Source of the DNA: Bacteroidota bacterium
GTDB lineage: Bacteria; Bacteroidota; Bacteroidia; 2-12-FULL-35-15
Direction: 5' to 3'
Assembly (NCBI GenBank): GCA_947479085.1
Contig: CANJYB010000002.1
Span: 62,001 to 126,000 of the forward strand
Length of the DNA: 64,000 nucleotides
Positions 41,815 to 50,778 of this stretch are shown piece after piece (positions within the stretch are counted from its first letter, which is position 1; every line of letters begins with the position of its first letter). The notes beneath the pieces were generated by a model, which saw only the letters and a list, made by a program, of their open reading frames with translations, made no database searches and was not told the origin of the DNA. The position numbers and the translations under genes are program-made.

Positions 41815-44800
41815 TTATTTGATTATTATTAATTTTTCTGATTTTCTATTATTCTCACCGTCTTTCACATCATAATAGTAAATACCTGCATTTAATTCTG
41901 TACCGTCAATCAATACAGTTTTATTGCCTGCATCCAACGTTAGTTGTTTCACTAATCTGCCTGCAATATCATAAATACGGAACTCGGCCGATTCTGTTCC
42001 TTCCAGTTTGTATTCAAGCACCATATTTCCCGAATTTGGATTAGGATATAATTTATAGTTACTTGTTTTAGATTCCACCCGATTTCTGAATTGCTGAGGC
42101 TGATTTGGATTTACAGGTGTTTCGTTCGGAACATCTATCCAAAGCATGGTCCTTGCCCTGTACACTGCCTCTCCACCATAAGTCGGGCTTTGAACAGCAA
42201 TGGCATGCAGGGTAGCTCTTTGCTCCTGGTCCAGCACATATATATCGCCTTTGGTAGTATCCATCAGATAATTTAACTGAGCCAGCAATATATCGTTTAC
42301 TGCCCGCTCGTTAGTTTCTATATTATTATTCGGGATAATGGCATTGTTTGCAAATATTGCGGAAGCGATATCACCGGATAGAATGTACTGGGTTACCTGC
42401 TCAAACTTTCCAACATTTTTGGTACTTGCTATTGCATAGAATGCCTGGTACAGGTTATCGTCCTGTGCTCCTATATTAATCATTGAAGCATCTCTGCTGA
42501 TTATTCTATATGCATAGATGGTATCGTTCAATAAGCGTTCAGCAGCTAAGGTATCGTATTGCGCTTCTCCTCTTATAATAGACCCTAACATTTCCTCTCT
42601 GTCCGAAACAGTAACCGTTCTTAACACATTGCCTGATAAAACAGGCATTGAAGTGGGTGGTGTATGCGTGCACTGGTCAGAATTGGAAGTATTAACAGTT
42701 AATATTTCTGCAGGATTTACAATACTGAATGGGGTATAAACAGTATTGTTATAATACCAGTTGCGCAATGTTGAAGTTGTATTACCTGCAAGGTCATAGT
42801 TGGGAGCCGCATAAAAAGGCGCATTGGGATTATTCCAAATATTACCGGTAACATCAGTTGAAGAAGTAGTTAACTGATTGCTGATGGATGGGGCTGTACC
42901 AAAATTAAAGTAAAACCCATCGTAACACTTATCAAGTTTGTTACATCCATACAAAGAACCAACACAATTGTCGTTCAGACCAATTCCGGTACTCATGTAT
43001 CCTGTATGGTTATACCAAACTTTAGTATTAGTAGTTACATCATTTAATATCCCTAATAACTCCTTGTAAGAAGCAGTTGGTGTCCATGGTGAACCTCCTA
43101 CAGATGCTCCTTTGTTTTCCATAAAATTATCGTGTATGTTTGCTTTGTCCACATCTTCTGTCCATATTCCATGTGCTGGGTTTCCGGCATTGTTCAATGT
43201 TCCCGGGTCAGCATATATGTCTATATGGCTATTCAAAATCTCAGCAGTATTATCCGTGTTGCCTTGCATTCTTATTCCATCGCAGGTATGGCTATTGTCA
43301 AAGGTGTACATACCAAAGTGATTATCATCAATAAGAACAGGAGAAGGATTAGCGGCTATGGTGGTAAATATACCTATTCCAAAGCTGTTTTTAACCGTAG
43401 AAAGATAAGGGAAGGAACTCATACTGATATGATTTCCGCGGATAGTGGTTGCCACATCGGCTAAAAGGTTAACCGCGCTAATTCCATAATGTACATTACC
43501 AATTGTATTTATCAATACATCGTTGGTTCTGCCTTGTCCTCCGTCTAATAAAACCCCATAAGTCATTCCATCCCATATCTGGTTATTTATTACCTGGGTA
43601 TTGTTATTGTAACTAAATACCCCATTGTCGCAATTGGTTATCCAGTTGGTTTGAGAGGGCAACACAGTATTGTCTCCTCCCACTATCAGGTATCTTGGCA
43701 CACCCGGAGACAACCCCCCTGCGTATTTTACATAAGCATACACAGCAGCAGTATTAAGGAAAAGCGGGTCGCCCCCTTGTCCGCTTAATGTACCTGCTTT
43801 TATATTATAGATATTAAAAAACAAGTTGTTGTACACTGAAGTATTGCTATAGATACTTCTTATTCCATAATCAAGGAAATCAAATGTATTCATTCCGTCA
43901 TTGGTTTCATTTGCATTGCCTGTAAGATAAGTTTGGTCACCTATCTCTAAAGGAATTGAGTTGGATACATATTCAACATCTACTCCCACATGAGAACGTT
44001 CTTTTGAGCGGGGCCATTTCAAAAAAGAAAATTTATAATCTCCTGCAGTATTGGGTACTACATACGAATTCATATTATAATCCCAATAAAGTCCGGTGGC
44101 GGAAATTCCCATCGGGTCGTATGTATAAGTTGGATATACAGACTGGTTATATACTCCCCAGATAAAATCCTGCAAAGGGGTGTATATGTTTCCTGCATAT
44201 AAACCTAAGGTAGTTAAATCCCTGCATGTAAAAATACTATGGTCTATCTGGTGGTCTCCGCTCCAGGTGCCTTTAAAATCTCTTACCACCAGCCCTTTGT
44301 AATTTTTATTAAATACAGTTTCACTGATGCTATAGAGTCCTCCATTAAGCGAAGTTATAGCACTGTCTGCATCTTCAAGCAATGAATTATCAACTGTAAT
44401 TTTCCCGGGGGTATCGCCTCCAGGTACTTCTATGCCGTTCCACATATCGTCACAGCAGGATAGTAAATGACAATCTTCCAGTTCAAATTTTATTCCCGGG
44501 CTAACAATAATTTTTGCTTCATGACCTAAAAATACTTCGCAACCTTCGAGAGTTAAATCATGGTCCACATAAAAGTTACCGTTAATAGAAAATGCTTTTT
44601 CAAAGACAATCATTCCAGGAGAAGCCCAGTAAATATCAAAAACACTTAAACTGGGGTTAACAGACATACCGCTCATAAATTGAGAAGCATGATCCAGCGG
44701 GGGATGAACGGCTGGAAAACCGTCTACAGTATATCCCAGGTCTCCCAGCACAGGGCCTATTTTACCAGTTACAAGGTCTTTTGTTTCACAACAACCAAAT

Positions 44801-46560
44801 ATAACAAGAGGAAAAACATGGTCGCATTCGCACATACTAATAGTAATATCAATGGTAACATCGCAAGTAGGTTTTGTTAGCCAATTAATAGTAAAACTAC
44901 CATCAGCAGCAATAGCCGAAATGGAACTGATAAATGGTGAAGAGCTGGTAGCTGTATAGGTAGCGCCAGCTATTGTAAGATGAGGTGTAATGGTATAAGA
45001 AACTGACTGACCTCCTTCTTTAATAGAACATGGAATTACTTCTGTTGCTAATGTAGGTGCTATTGCAGCTTCATCCACATGTAAGGAAACCTGATCAATA
45101 TAATAATATGCATGGGCTCCCACATCGAGATGACCAGGATGATTTGCGTCAGGAAAAGAAGGATCTAAAGCCGGGTTCAATGGAACATAATCATCATTTT
45201 GAAAATTTCCTATAATGATTACGTATGTTCCACTATTTGCAGGTGTAAATGTACCTGATACTTGCATCCATTTTGTTTTATCTGTCATATATCCGCCATT
45301 CAAATGGAAATTATTTGGACCAGTAACTCCATTAATAGTATGAACAGAAGAAGTTGCCCAGGCTGCTCCATAAGAAGGTTGCTGAATTTGAGGTATTACA
45401 GATGTTAAAGCCATTGTGTTTGGATTATACCCTGCCACTGTGCTTGCACCGGGGTTGTATAATAAATAGTTTCGGGTACTTACCATGTCAGCATACACTG
45501 GTGCCCCAGGAGTGCTCGTTAATGTATAAGGATCGGCCATGTACGGAAGTGGCCAATCAGCAGTTTGCCGATAGAAATACATTCCAATATGATTGCTTGC
45601 GTAAACACTGTTATCTGCCAGACTAACCATAAAGGAGGCATCGTAGGTAACCCCTTCCAGCAAATTACAAGTTATTTCCTGATATATGTATTCCTTATAT
45701 TCAGGATTGGCACTTATTGCATGTGTACTTGTATTATCCACCCAAGCTTGGTAGGAATAAAACCCGGCATATCCTTGTCCGTCAGTATTGCCTAAAGGAT
45801 CTGTTGAGTTTTGATTTCCTTGCGAATTTGCAGGCACCCCTGCTGTAGCAAGAGCCGATCCGGCATTAAAAGCATCCGGTGAACAGTAATAAGGATGAGT
45901 ATATAAGGTGGTGGGATATGTCCCGACTACGGGATAATATCCAAATCCTACATTATCATAAGGATTATTACTTACAATTGTTGCAGAGGCCGGATAAACC
46001 CATCCTTCTTCCCAACCACAATCCTGTATTACGTTTTGTTGAGTAGGTATATCAACAAATTGTTCGAAGTCACCATTCCTAACCATTTCAGGACAAATAG
46101 CTGGTTCACCTGGGCAAATTAAAGGAGCATGCATGTCAATAAATGTATGGAATTTCAATTCCGCTGTAGAAGTAGTATCCGTTTTCTCAAAAAGTACATA
46201 ATAAGTATTTCCCATAGTTAGGGATGTTGTGCTTAATACCAATACGCTGTCTGTCCATCCGCTTATGGTATCGCTTGTAACTAAAGAAAGACCGCTGCAT
46301 GTTCCGCTCCATAATGTAATTTTGCTGAACATATTTGTTGTATCAAGAGCCCATTCAGTAAACGTAGCGTCTATTGAATCACTCAATGCTGTAAATTTAT
46401 ACCAAACCTTACCTGATAAAAATGATTCCTCAGGTGTTATGTCCGGGTCATAAATAAATGTTCTGGCACTATCACAGCTTAAGCCGCTCTGCGCCCTCGT
46501 TGTTTTATTCCACCCCATCAAAAGCAGGGCAAGAATAATAATCGTGAATTTTTTTTTCAT
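41815..46560 (-). CDS. Giant secreted protein with T9SS type A sorting domain, probable beta-helix
   Basis: The 1581-aa protein has a signal peptide (to about residue 23, TTRAQS). N-terminal region: a SLSCDSARTF...GKVWYKFTALSDSI segment of the PPC-like type, then the GDFEQF jelly-roll module shared with the downstream 332-aa gene (about 160-500). The central 700-1350 stretch (ITVDNSLLEDADSAITSLNGG, HISMSSFPYLSTV, SHIDIYADPG) has the repeating pattern of a right-handed parallel beta-helix. A type A sorting domain ends it (YKLYPNPNSGNMVLEYKL...GIYYYDVKDGENNRKSEKLIIIK). Surface adhesion or polysaccharide breakdown is possible, but no catalytic residues can be named. Confidence 0.82.
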   Translation of the reverse strand: MKKKFTIIILALLLMGWNKTTRAQSGLSCDSARTFIYDPDITPEESFLSGKVWYKFTALSDSIDATFTEWALDTTNMFSKITLWSGTCSGLSLVTSDTISGWTDSVLVLSTTSLTMGNTYYVLFEKTDTTSTAELKFHTFIDMHAPLICPGEPAICPEMVRNGDFEQFVDIPTQQNVIQDCGWEEGWVYPASATIVSNNPYDNVGFGYYPVVGTYPTTLYTHPYYCSPDAFNAGSALATAGVPANSQGNQNSTDPLGNTDGQGYAGFYSYQAWVDNTSTHAISANPEYKEYIYQEITCNLLEGVTYDASFMVSLADNSVYASNHIGMYFYRQTADWPLPYMADPYTLTSTPGAPVYADMVSTRNYLLYNPGASTVAGYNPNTMALTSVIPQIQQPSYGAAWATSSVHTINGVTGPNNFHLNGGYMTDKTKWMQVSGTFTPANSGTYVIIIGNFQNDDYVPLNPALDPSFPDANHPGHLDVGAHAYYYIDQVSLHVDEAAIAPTLATEVIPCSIKEGGQSVSYTITPHLTIAGATYTATSSSPFISSISAIAADGSFTINWLTKPTCDVTIDITISMCECDHVFPLVIFGCCETKDLVTGKIGPVLGDLGYTVDGFPAVHPPLDHASQFMSGMSVNPSLSVFDIYWASPGMIVFEKAFSINGNFYVDHDLTLEGCEVFLGHEAKIIVSPGIKFELEDCHLLSCCDDMWNGIEVPGGDTPGKITVDNSLLEDADSAITSLNGGLYSISETVFNKNYKGLVVRDFKGTWSGDHQIDHSIFTCRDLTTLGLYAGNIYTPLQDFIWGVYNQSVYPTYTYDPMGISATGLYWDYNMNSYVVPNTAGDYKFSFLKWPRSKERSHVGVDVEYVSNSIPLEIGDQTYLTGNANETNDGMNTFDFLDYGIRSIYSNTSVYNNLFFNIYNIKAGTLSGQGGDPLFLNTAAVYAYVKYAGGLSPGVPRYLIVGGDNTVLPSQTNWITNCDNGVFSYNNNTQVINNQIWDGMTYGVLLDGGQGRTNDVLINTIGNVHYGISAVNLLADVATTIRGNHISMSSFPYLSTVKNSFGIGIFTTIAANPSPVLIDDNHFGMYTFDNSHTCDGIRMQGNTDNTAEILNSHIDIYADPGTLNNAGNPAHGIWTEDVDKANIHDNFMENKGASVGGSPWTPTASYKELLGILNDVTTNTKVWYNHTGYMSTGIGLNDNCVGSLYGCNKLDKCYDGFYFNFGTAPSISNQLTTSSTDVTGNIWNNPNAPFYAAPNYDLAGNTTSTLRNWYYNNTVYTPFSIVNPAEILTVNTSNSDQCTHTPPTSMPVLSGNVLRTVTVSDREEMLGSIIRGEAQYDTLAAERLLNDTIYAYRIISRDASMINIGAQDDNLYQAFYAIASTKNVGKFEQVTQYILSGDIASAIFANNAIIPNNNIETNERAVNDILLAQLNYLMDTTKGDIYVLDQEQRATLHAIAVQSPTYGGEAVYRARTMLWIDVPNETPVNPNQPQQFRNRVESKTSNYKLYPNPNSGNMVLEYKLEGTESAEFRIYDIAGRLVKQLTLDAGNKTVLIDGTELNAGIYYYDVKDGENNRKSEKLIIIK

Positions 46561-46791
46561 TTTTTAATAGTTTTAATTTTTCTCAAAACCTCTTCCTTAA
46601 TTTAAACGAATCAGAATTCCCATTCTGAAAGTACTTAGTAATCTGTTTTTGAGCAAGCGAACTTTTTAATCTGTTTGATGTTGCACCTCCTTTCTTTTTT
46701 TAGTTAATAGATAATTTAATAATTAGGGTAATTCGGGTAATTGAGGGTAACTCAGGAACAATCACCTCAATCACTCAATTACCCAACCCCC

Positions 46792-47727
46792 TTAAACCCC
46801 CACCATATTAAAAGTATGATTATACACAAACACACCATCTACATAAGTGAGCACAAATTCCTGGGCTATATATCCCGGAGCTTCCACCTCAATGGTTATT
46901 TCATCGGCCACAGTGGTGGTTAATGTGGCGTTTCCGGCTGCATCGGTTAGCTGTGAGTTTTCACTTTCCACTATGCTAACTGTGGCACCCTCTATGGCTG
47001 CACGTGTATCAGCATTTAATACCGTTACATTAATAGTGTACGATTGGCTGGATACAAATATTTCTCCCCACAGGCGGCATTTTCTGCGTTGAGAAGGAGC
47101 ATCATCTTCATCATAAAATGTTTCTATCTCATCCCATATTTTTTTAATCAGCTTATCCACATCTTCGCGCGAATTTTCCACATCTTCCTGAGTTGTATCG
47201 TAAGCCGATTTTTTAATAGCGTGAGAATTATTGGTGAGTACAAAAGCATCCACCACTGCGTTTACCTGAGCCGTGGTAGGGTTGCTCATGGCAGCACCTC
47301 CGGCAGCCAGGCGGGCTATATCGCCATTTTTAATGTTAGCGCCCCAGTCTCTTATATCGGCTTCCGAAGCTAATGAGGGCACCGCATTGGCCGATAGGTC
47401 GAGCGAATAATAACTTTTGGCACTCGAAGGATATACCCCCCTTTCCACTCCCAGGAAAAACACCTGAAAAAAATGACTGATGAACATCCTGGCCAGCTCC
47501 TTGGCTACCTCGTTTAAGGAGGTGCTGCTTCCCTGGGTGGCCAATGCCACCGCCCGGGCCAGCAGCAAGGCCGGAAAAGAAAGGTTCGTAGCTGTTACCC
47601 TTGCCTGTGTGGCGGGTGTTAGGGCCATATCGGCCGGTGCTACCCGGCCCATTTGTGCATCTGCGGCATTTAATGCGCGCTTTCTGCCAGTGTCTGTTTT
47701 AGGCAATCGCCTGCTTATAACTACCAT
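46792..47727 (-). CDS. Hypothetical protein (311 aa) with C-terminal carboxypeptidase-regulatory-like domain
   Basis: Residues 1 to about 215 are of a type I do not recognise (MVVISRRLPKTDTGRK..., then SHFFQVFFLGVERG and an acidic EDVENSREDVDKLIKKIWDEIETFYDEDDAP segment). Residues about 225-311 form a Greek-key sandwich of the carboxypeptidase-regulatory type (SYTINVTVLNADTRAAIEGATVSIV...DAAGNATLTT). There is no signal peptide. A 42-bp repeat array lies about 210 nt upstream, with a LytTR response-regulator gene beyond it on the same strand, matching the layout at 24.7-26.5 kb. A hairpin (46735-46745 with 46774-46784) is just downstream. Confidence 0.7.
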   Translation of the reverse strand: MVVISRRLPKTDTGRKRALNAADAQMGRVAPADMALTPATQARVTATNLSFPALLLARAVALATQGSSTSLNEVAKELARMFISHFFQVFFLGVERGVYPSSAKSYYSLDLSANAVPSLASEADIRDWGANIKNGDIARLAAGGAAMSNPTTAQVNAVVDAFVLTNNSHAIKKSAYDTTQEDVENSREDVDKLIKKIWDEIETFYDEDDAPSQRRKCRLWGEIFVSSQSYTINVTVLNADTRAAIEGATVSIVESENSQLTDAAGNATLTTTVADEITIEVEAPGYIAQEFVLTYVDGVFVYNHTFNMVGV

Positions 47728-47939
47728 ATCTTTATATTTTTTTTGTTTAATTTTTTGTTTTATGCCGGTTTGTTTTCTTTATTTCCGGCTATTGTTATTT
47801 TTATTTATTTTTGTTAAAGTGACTTTTTGGCATACCAGGGTATGCAGACAGACGGGTGGAGGTTTGCTGTATAAAATATTGTAAATCAATGTAAATAGAA
47901 TTATTTCGGAATGCCCAACGGAATAAAAGCAAATGAGAG

Positions 47940-48330
47940 GGGGGCAAATTGAACCTAATCCGGGTCTCTCCAACATGGGAGGGGGGCAGATTGAACCTAA
48001 TCCGGGTCCCTCCAACATTGGAGGGGGGCAGATTGAACCTAATCCAGGTACCTCCAACGTGGGAGGGGGGCAAATTGAACCTAATCCGGGTCCCTCCAAC
48101 ATGGGAGGGGGGCAGATTGAATCTAATCCGGGTCCCTCCAACATGGGAGAGGGGCAGATTGAATCTAATTTGTGGTCCATCCGTTTTACTAAACCCTGTA
48201 TTAAAGTCAATTTGGCATCCTTCCGGTTTTGTAAACCTTCAATTGAAACCAATTTTGCCTCCTCTCGGTTTTTGGAACCAAGGATTATTTTCCATATCCA
48301 GTTTACTAATGTGAGGAACCCTTTCATTTT
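47940..48330. repeat. 42-bp tandem array (six near-perfect units plus degenerate ones)
   Basis: ATTGAACCTAATCCGGGTCC marks successive units at 47948, 47990, 48032, 48074, 48116 and 48158, each exactly 42 bp apart; degenerate 42-bp units continue to about 48330. Each unit splits into two 21-bp halves. It is contiguous, with no unique spacers. Because 42 is a multiple of 3, several frames on both strands stay open across it, one (47779-48327, minus) with 14-residue repeats; I count these as by-products. The rest of 47728-48514 shows no other gene. Confidence 0.92.
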
Positions 48331-48514
48331 TTATCCTTTTTGTTTTTTAAAAATGAATTACCTTTTTAGGGAAATCAATTTTTAATTACGGCTGCTGATG
48401 ATTAATTTCTTTTCAGCGACCAAAGGAAGTAAAAACAATAAGTTGAAAATGGCAGGCTGGTGAAAGGGGTAATATTCTTTGCGAAAAGGGTAGTTTTCTT
48501 TGCGAAATCTTTTT

Positions 48515-49267
48515 TTAGTAGATAAGATTATCCCAAACGTTAATTAATTCCTGCCATAATTCCTCCTTACCTGCAAATATTGGTTTGGTATAAGGAGCCT
48601 TGAGGTAAATAATTCCCTCAGCTCTTTTTAACCTTTCTATATATAATATATTGACCAAAAAACTTTTCTGAACTCTGTAAATACCACAGCCATAAACTTC
48701 TTCCTCGCAAACCTTTAATGTTTTTGAAACTAAAAAATTACTGCCATCAGCAAAATTAAAACGTACCTGCGAATTAGCGGATTCCATATATGCCAGCGTA
48801 TTCAGAATGATTTTTTTTTCACCATGTTCATTATTCTTCAGTGTAAGTAGCCGATTTTGCTGAAGAGTAAGATTTGCAATAGAGTACTTTTTTCTTAAAG
48901 CAGTTTCTATCAATGGCACTATCCGTTTGATTGTCTGGACAGCATCCACAGGTTTTTGCAAAAATTCATGCTTATGATTTATCAGTTTATTGTTTATTTT
49001 CTGATTCTCCGGAGTGGTTACAAATACCACCTCAAACCCTTTTTCAGTCTTTGTTTTGGCAAACTTAAAACCATCTCCTCCGCATTGCAGCGGGTCTATA
49101 AAAATAATGTCGGGCTGCAAAGTGTTAATTACAGGGCGTGCCAGGTCAATGTGTTCGAAACAGCCTGTAACTGTTAAACCAAAAAGTTCTTGCTTTAGCA
49201 GCAAACAGAGATGTTCTCTGTGGTTATTATTGCTGTCAATAATAATGGCGGTTAAATTTTTTTTCAT
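48515..49267 (-). CDS. LytTR-family response regulator
   Basis: The 250-aa regulator has a receiver domain (residues 1-120; D58 in IIFIDPLQ is the likely phospho-acceptor and K105 in FLQKPV the conserved Lys, but the acidic pair is reduced to D11) and a LytTR DNA-binding domain (about 150-245; LAYMESANSQVRFNFADGS, SKTLKVCEEEV, IYRVQKSFLVNILYIERL). Such proteins bind pairs of direct repeats about 21 bp apart. Its cognate kinase is not next to it. The 42-bp array and a hypothetical gene lie downstream on the same strand, and co-varying palindromes lie upstream. Confidence 0.88.
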   Translation of the reverse strand: MKKNLTAIIIDSNNNHREHLCLLLKQELFGLTVTGCFEHIDLARPVINTLQPDIIFIDPLQCGGDGFKFAKTKTEKGFEVVFVTTPENQKINNKLINHKHEFLQKPVDAVQTIKRIVPLIETALRKKYSIANLTLQQNRLLTLKNNEHGEKKIILNTLAYMESANSQVRFNFADGSNFLVSKTLKVCEEEVYGCGIYRVQKSFLVNILYIERLKRAEGIIYLKAPYTKPIFAGKEELWQELINVWDNLIY

Positions 49268-49364
49268 GGCTTTATTATTTATGATTATAAAATCAAAAAC
49301 TTATTTTCATTGCAATTATCTTACATCATACTTACCTTTTATAGATACATAACTTGTAAATAAA

Positions 49365-49660
49365 TGCACCTCTTGTTTAACGTTTCAAAATTAGCTACTG
49401 CCTGTAGGTTCTGCCAAATCGAAATTCAGTAGATTTTGTACTGAAATTCAGTATTTTTTCTTCTACTGAAATTCAGTACACCCTAATGAAATTCAGTAGA
49501 AATTTTACCTGTTTTATCTTTTTAAGCCTTCTGTAAATGATGCACCAACACCACTTATTTAACGTTTCAAAATTAGCTACTGCCTGTACCAACTGCCAAA
49601 TCGAAATTCGGTATTTTCTCTACCGAAATTCGGTATTTTTTTCTCTACCGAATTTCGGTA
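49365..49660. repeat. Two diverged blocks of palindromes with a duplicated leader
   Basis: A segment ACGTTTCAAAATTAGCTACT...CTGCCAAATCGAAATTC occurs at about 49380-49427 and again at 49562-49610. After it, block 1 has TACTGAAATTCAGTA at 49439-49453 and 49464-49478 and a variant at 49484-49498; block 2 has TACCGAAATTCGGTA at 49621-49635 and a centre-flipped copy at 49646-49660. The T/A to C/G changes occur in both arms together. No coding frame is seen in the 535-nt gap 49268-49802. Confidence 0.85.
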
Positions 49661-49802
49661 GGGTTTTATCAGGCGAAAATTAAATTTACCAATAAGTAAA
49701 TAATGTAACTTTTGCTTTGCGTTTTGAAATACCATGCTTAAAAATAACAGGGACCTTTGTGCGGTGAAAATTTATTCACCATTAAAACAAATAAAAAATT
49801 AA

Positions 49803-50582
49803 ATGAAAAAATTAGTGGTAGTAGTGTCTGCCTGTATGTTGATGGCAGTAGGTAGTAAAGCACAAGGTAGGTTAGAAGCAGGATTTCGTTTCAATCCGCA
49901 GTTTACAGCAATATTAAATAAAGAGGATGCAGATGCAGGAAACGAATTAAATCCGGAAACTCATTTTACGGCTCGCTCGTTTGGTGTAGGGTTTATGTAT
50001 AACATCAGCAACAGTATAGGCTTAGGGGCCGATGTATTATTTTCACGCGAAGGTCAGGCCTATAGCGGATACATAACAGGAACTTCCGTTAATCAGGAGG
50101 CGTACACCGCAGTAATAGACAAGCAGACATTTCTTAATAACGAGTTAGTACTGGGCGATTACAAAGCACTGGCCGAATTAAATTATGTAAAAGTTCCGGT
50201 AATGCTTTCGCTGGGTTCCGATAAATCCAAAAAAGTATTTTTCTCGGTGCTGGCAGGTCCGCAGTTTAATTTTCTTGTAAATGTAGCGCAGGAAGTAAAC
50301 GGAAAAGACCTGGAATATCCTTATACCAATATAGAGGCAAAGGATTTGTACAAACCGGTTACCTACAGCGGAATGCTGGCCATAGGTGGCGGACTCAATG
50401 TGGGGCCGCACCTGGTATTGTCAGCAAGATTAAGAGCTGATTATGGATTTACAGACGCAGAGAAAAAAGACGTAATGATTAGTTATCTCGGAACCCCATC
50501 CACCCGGTTTTATTCAACCAATCGCGGTGCTGCTCATACCCTTACAGGTGGGCTGATGATAGGATTAGATATAAAAATATAA
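49803..50582 (+). CDS. Outer-membrane beta-barrel protein
   Basis: The 259-aa protein has a signal peptide (to about residue 20, GSKAQG), then alternating strands typical of small porin-like barrels (AGFRFNPQFTAIL, ARSFGVGFMYNISNSIGLGADVLFSREG, VKVPVMLSLGS, FFSVLAGPQFNFLV, GGGLNVGPHLVLSARLRADYGFTDA) and ending GGLMIGLDIKI. It belongs to the broad PorT/outer-membrane-barrel group of Bacteroidota; no ligand can be inferred. A good terminator follows. Confidence 0.85.
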   Translation: MKKLVVVVSACMLMAVGSKAQGRLEAGFRFNPQFTAILNKEDADAGNELNPETHFTARSFGVGFMYNISNSIGLGADVLFSREGQAYSGYITGTSVNQEAYTAVIDKQTFLNNELVLGDYKALAELNYVKVPVMLSLGSDKSKKVFFSVLAGPQFNFLVNVAQEVNGKDLEYPYTNIEAKDLYKPVTYSGMLAIGGGLNVGPHLVLSARLRADYGFTDAEKKDVMISYLGTPSTRFYSTNRGAAHTLTGGLMIGLDIKI

Positions 50583-50600
50583 ACACAATTTTATCTTAAT

Positions 50601-50639
50601 AAAAGCGATGCAAAGATAATCTGCATCGCTTTTTTTTTG
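50601..50639 (+). terminator. Terminator after the outer-membrane barrel gene
   Basis: AAAAGCGATGCA (50601-50612) pairs with TGCATCGCTTTT (50622-50633), followed by a T run to 50638. Confidence 0.95.
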
Positions 50640-50778
50640 CCCTAAAATAAATTCCATAACCGTTATTTGTCATTTGGTCGATGTCCCAACCTTTAAACAA
50701 TAAAATGTTAATACTTACTCCTGTTTTATCATTTTAATTGTAATTTTTATTTTACTTTAGTGACCTCTAATCGATACA

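Noticed and set aside
47779-48327. 182-codon minus-strand frame with 14-residue repeats, and plus-strand frames over the same array
   Set aside because: A 42-bp period keeps several frames open on both strands at once, so openness is not evidence of coding.
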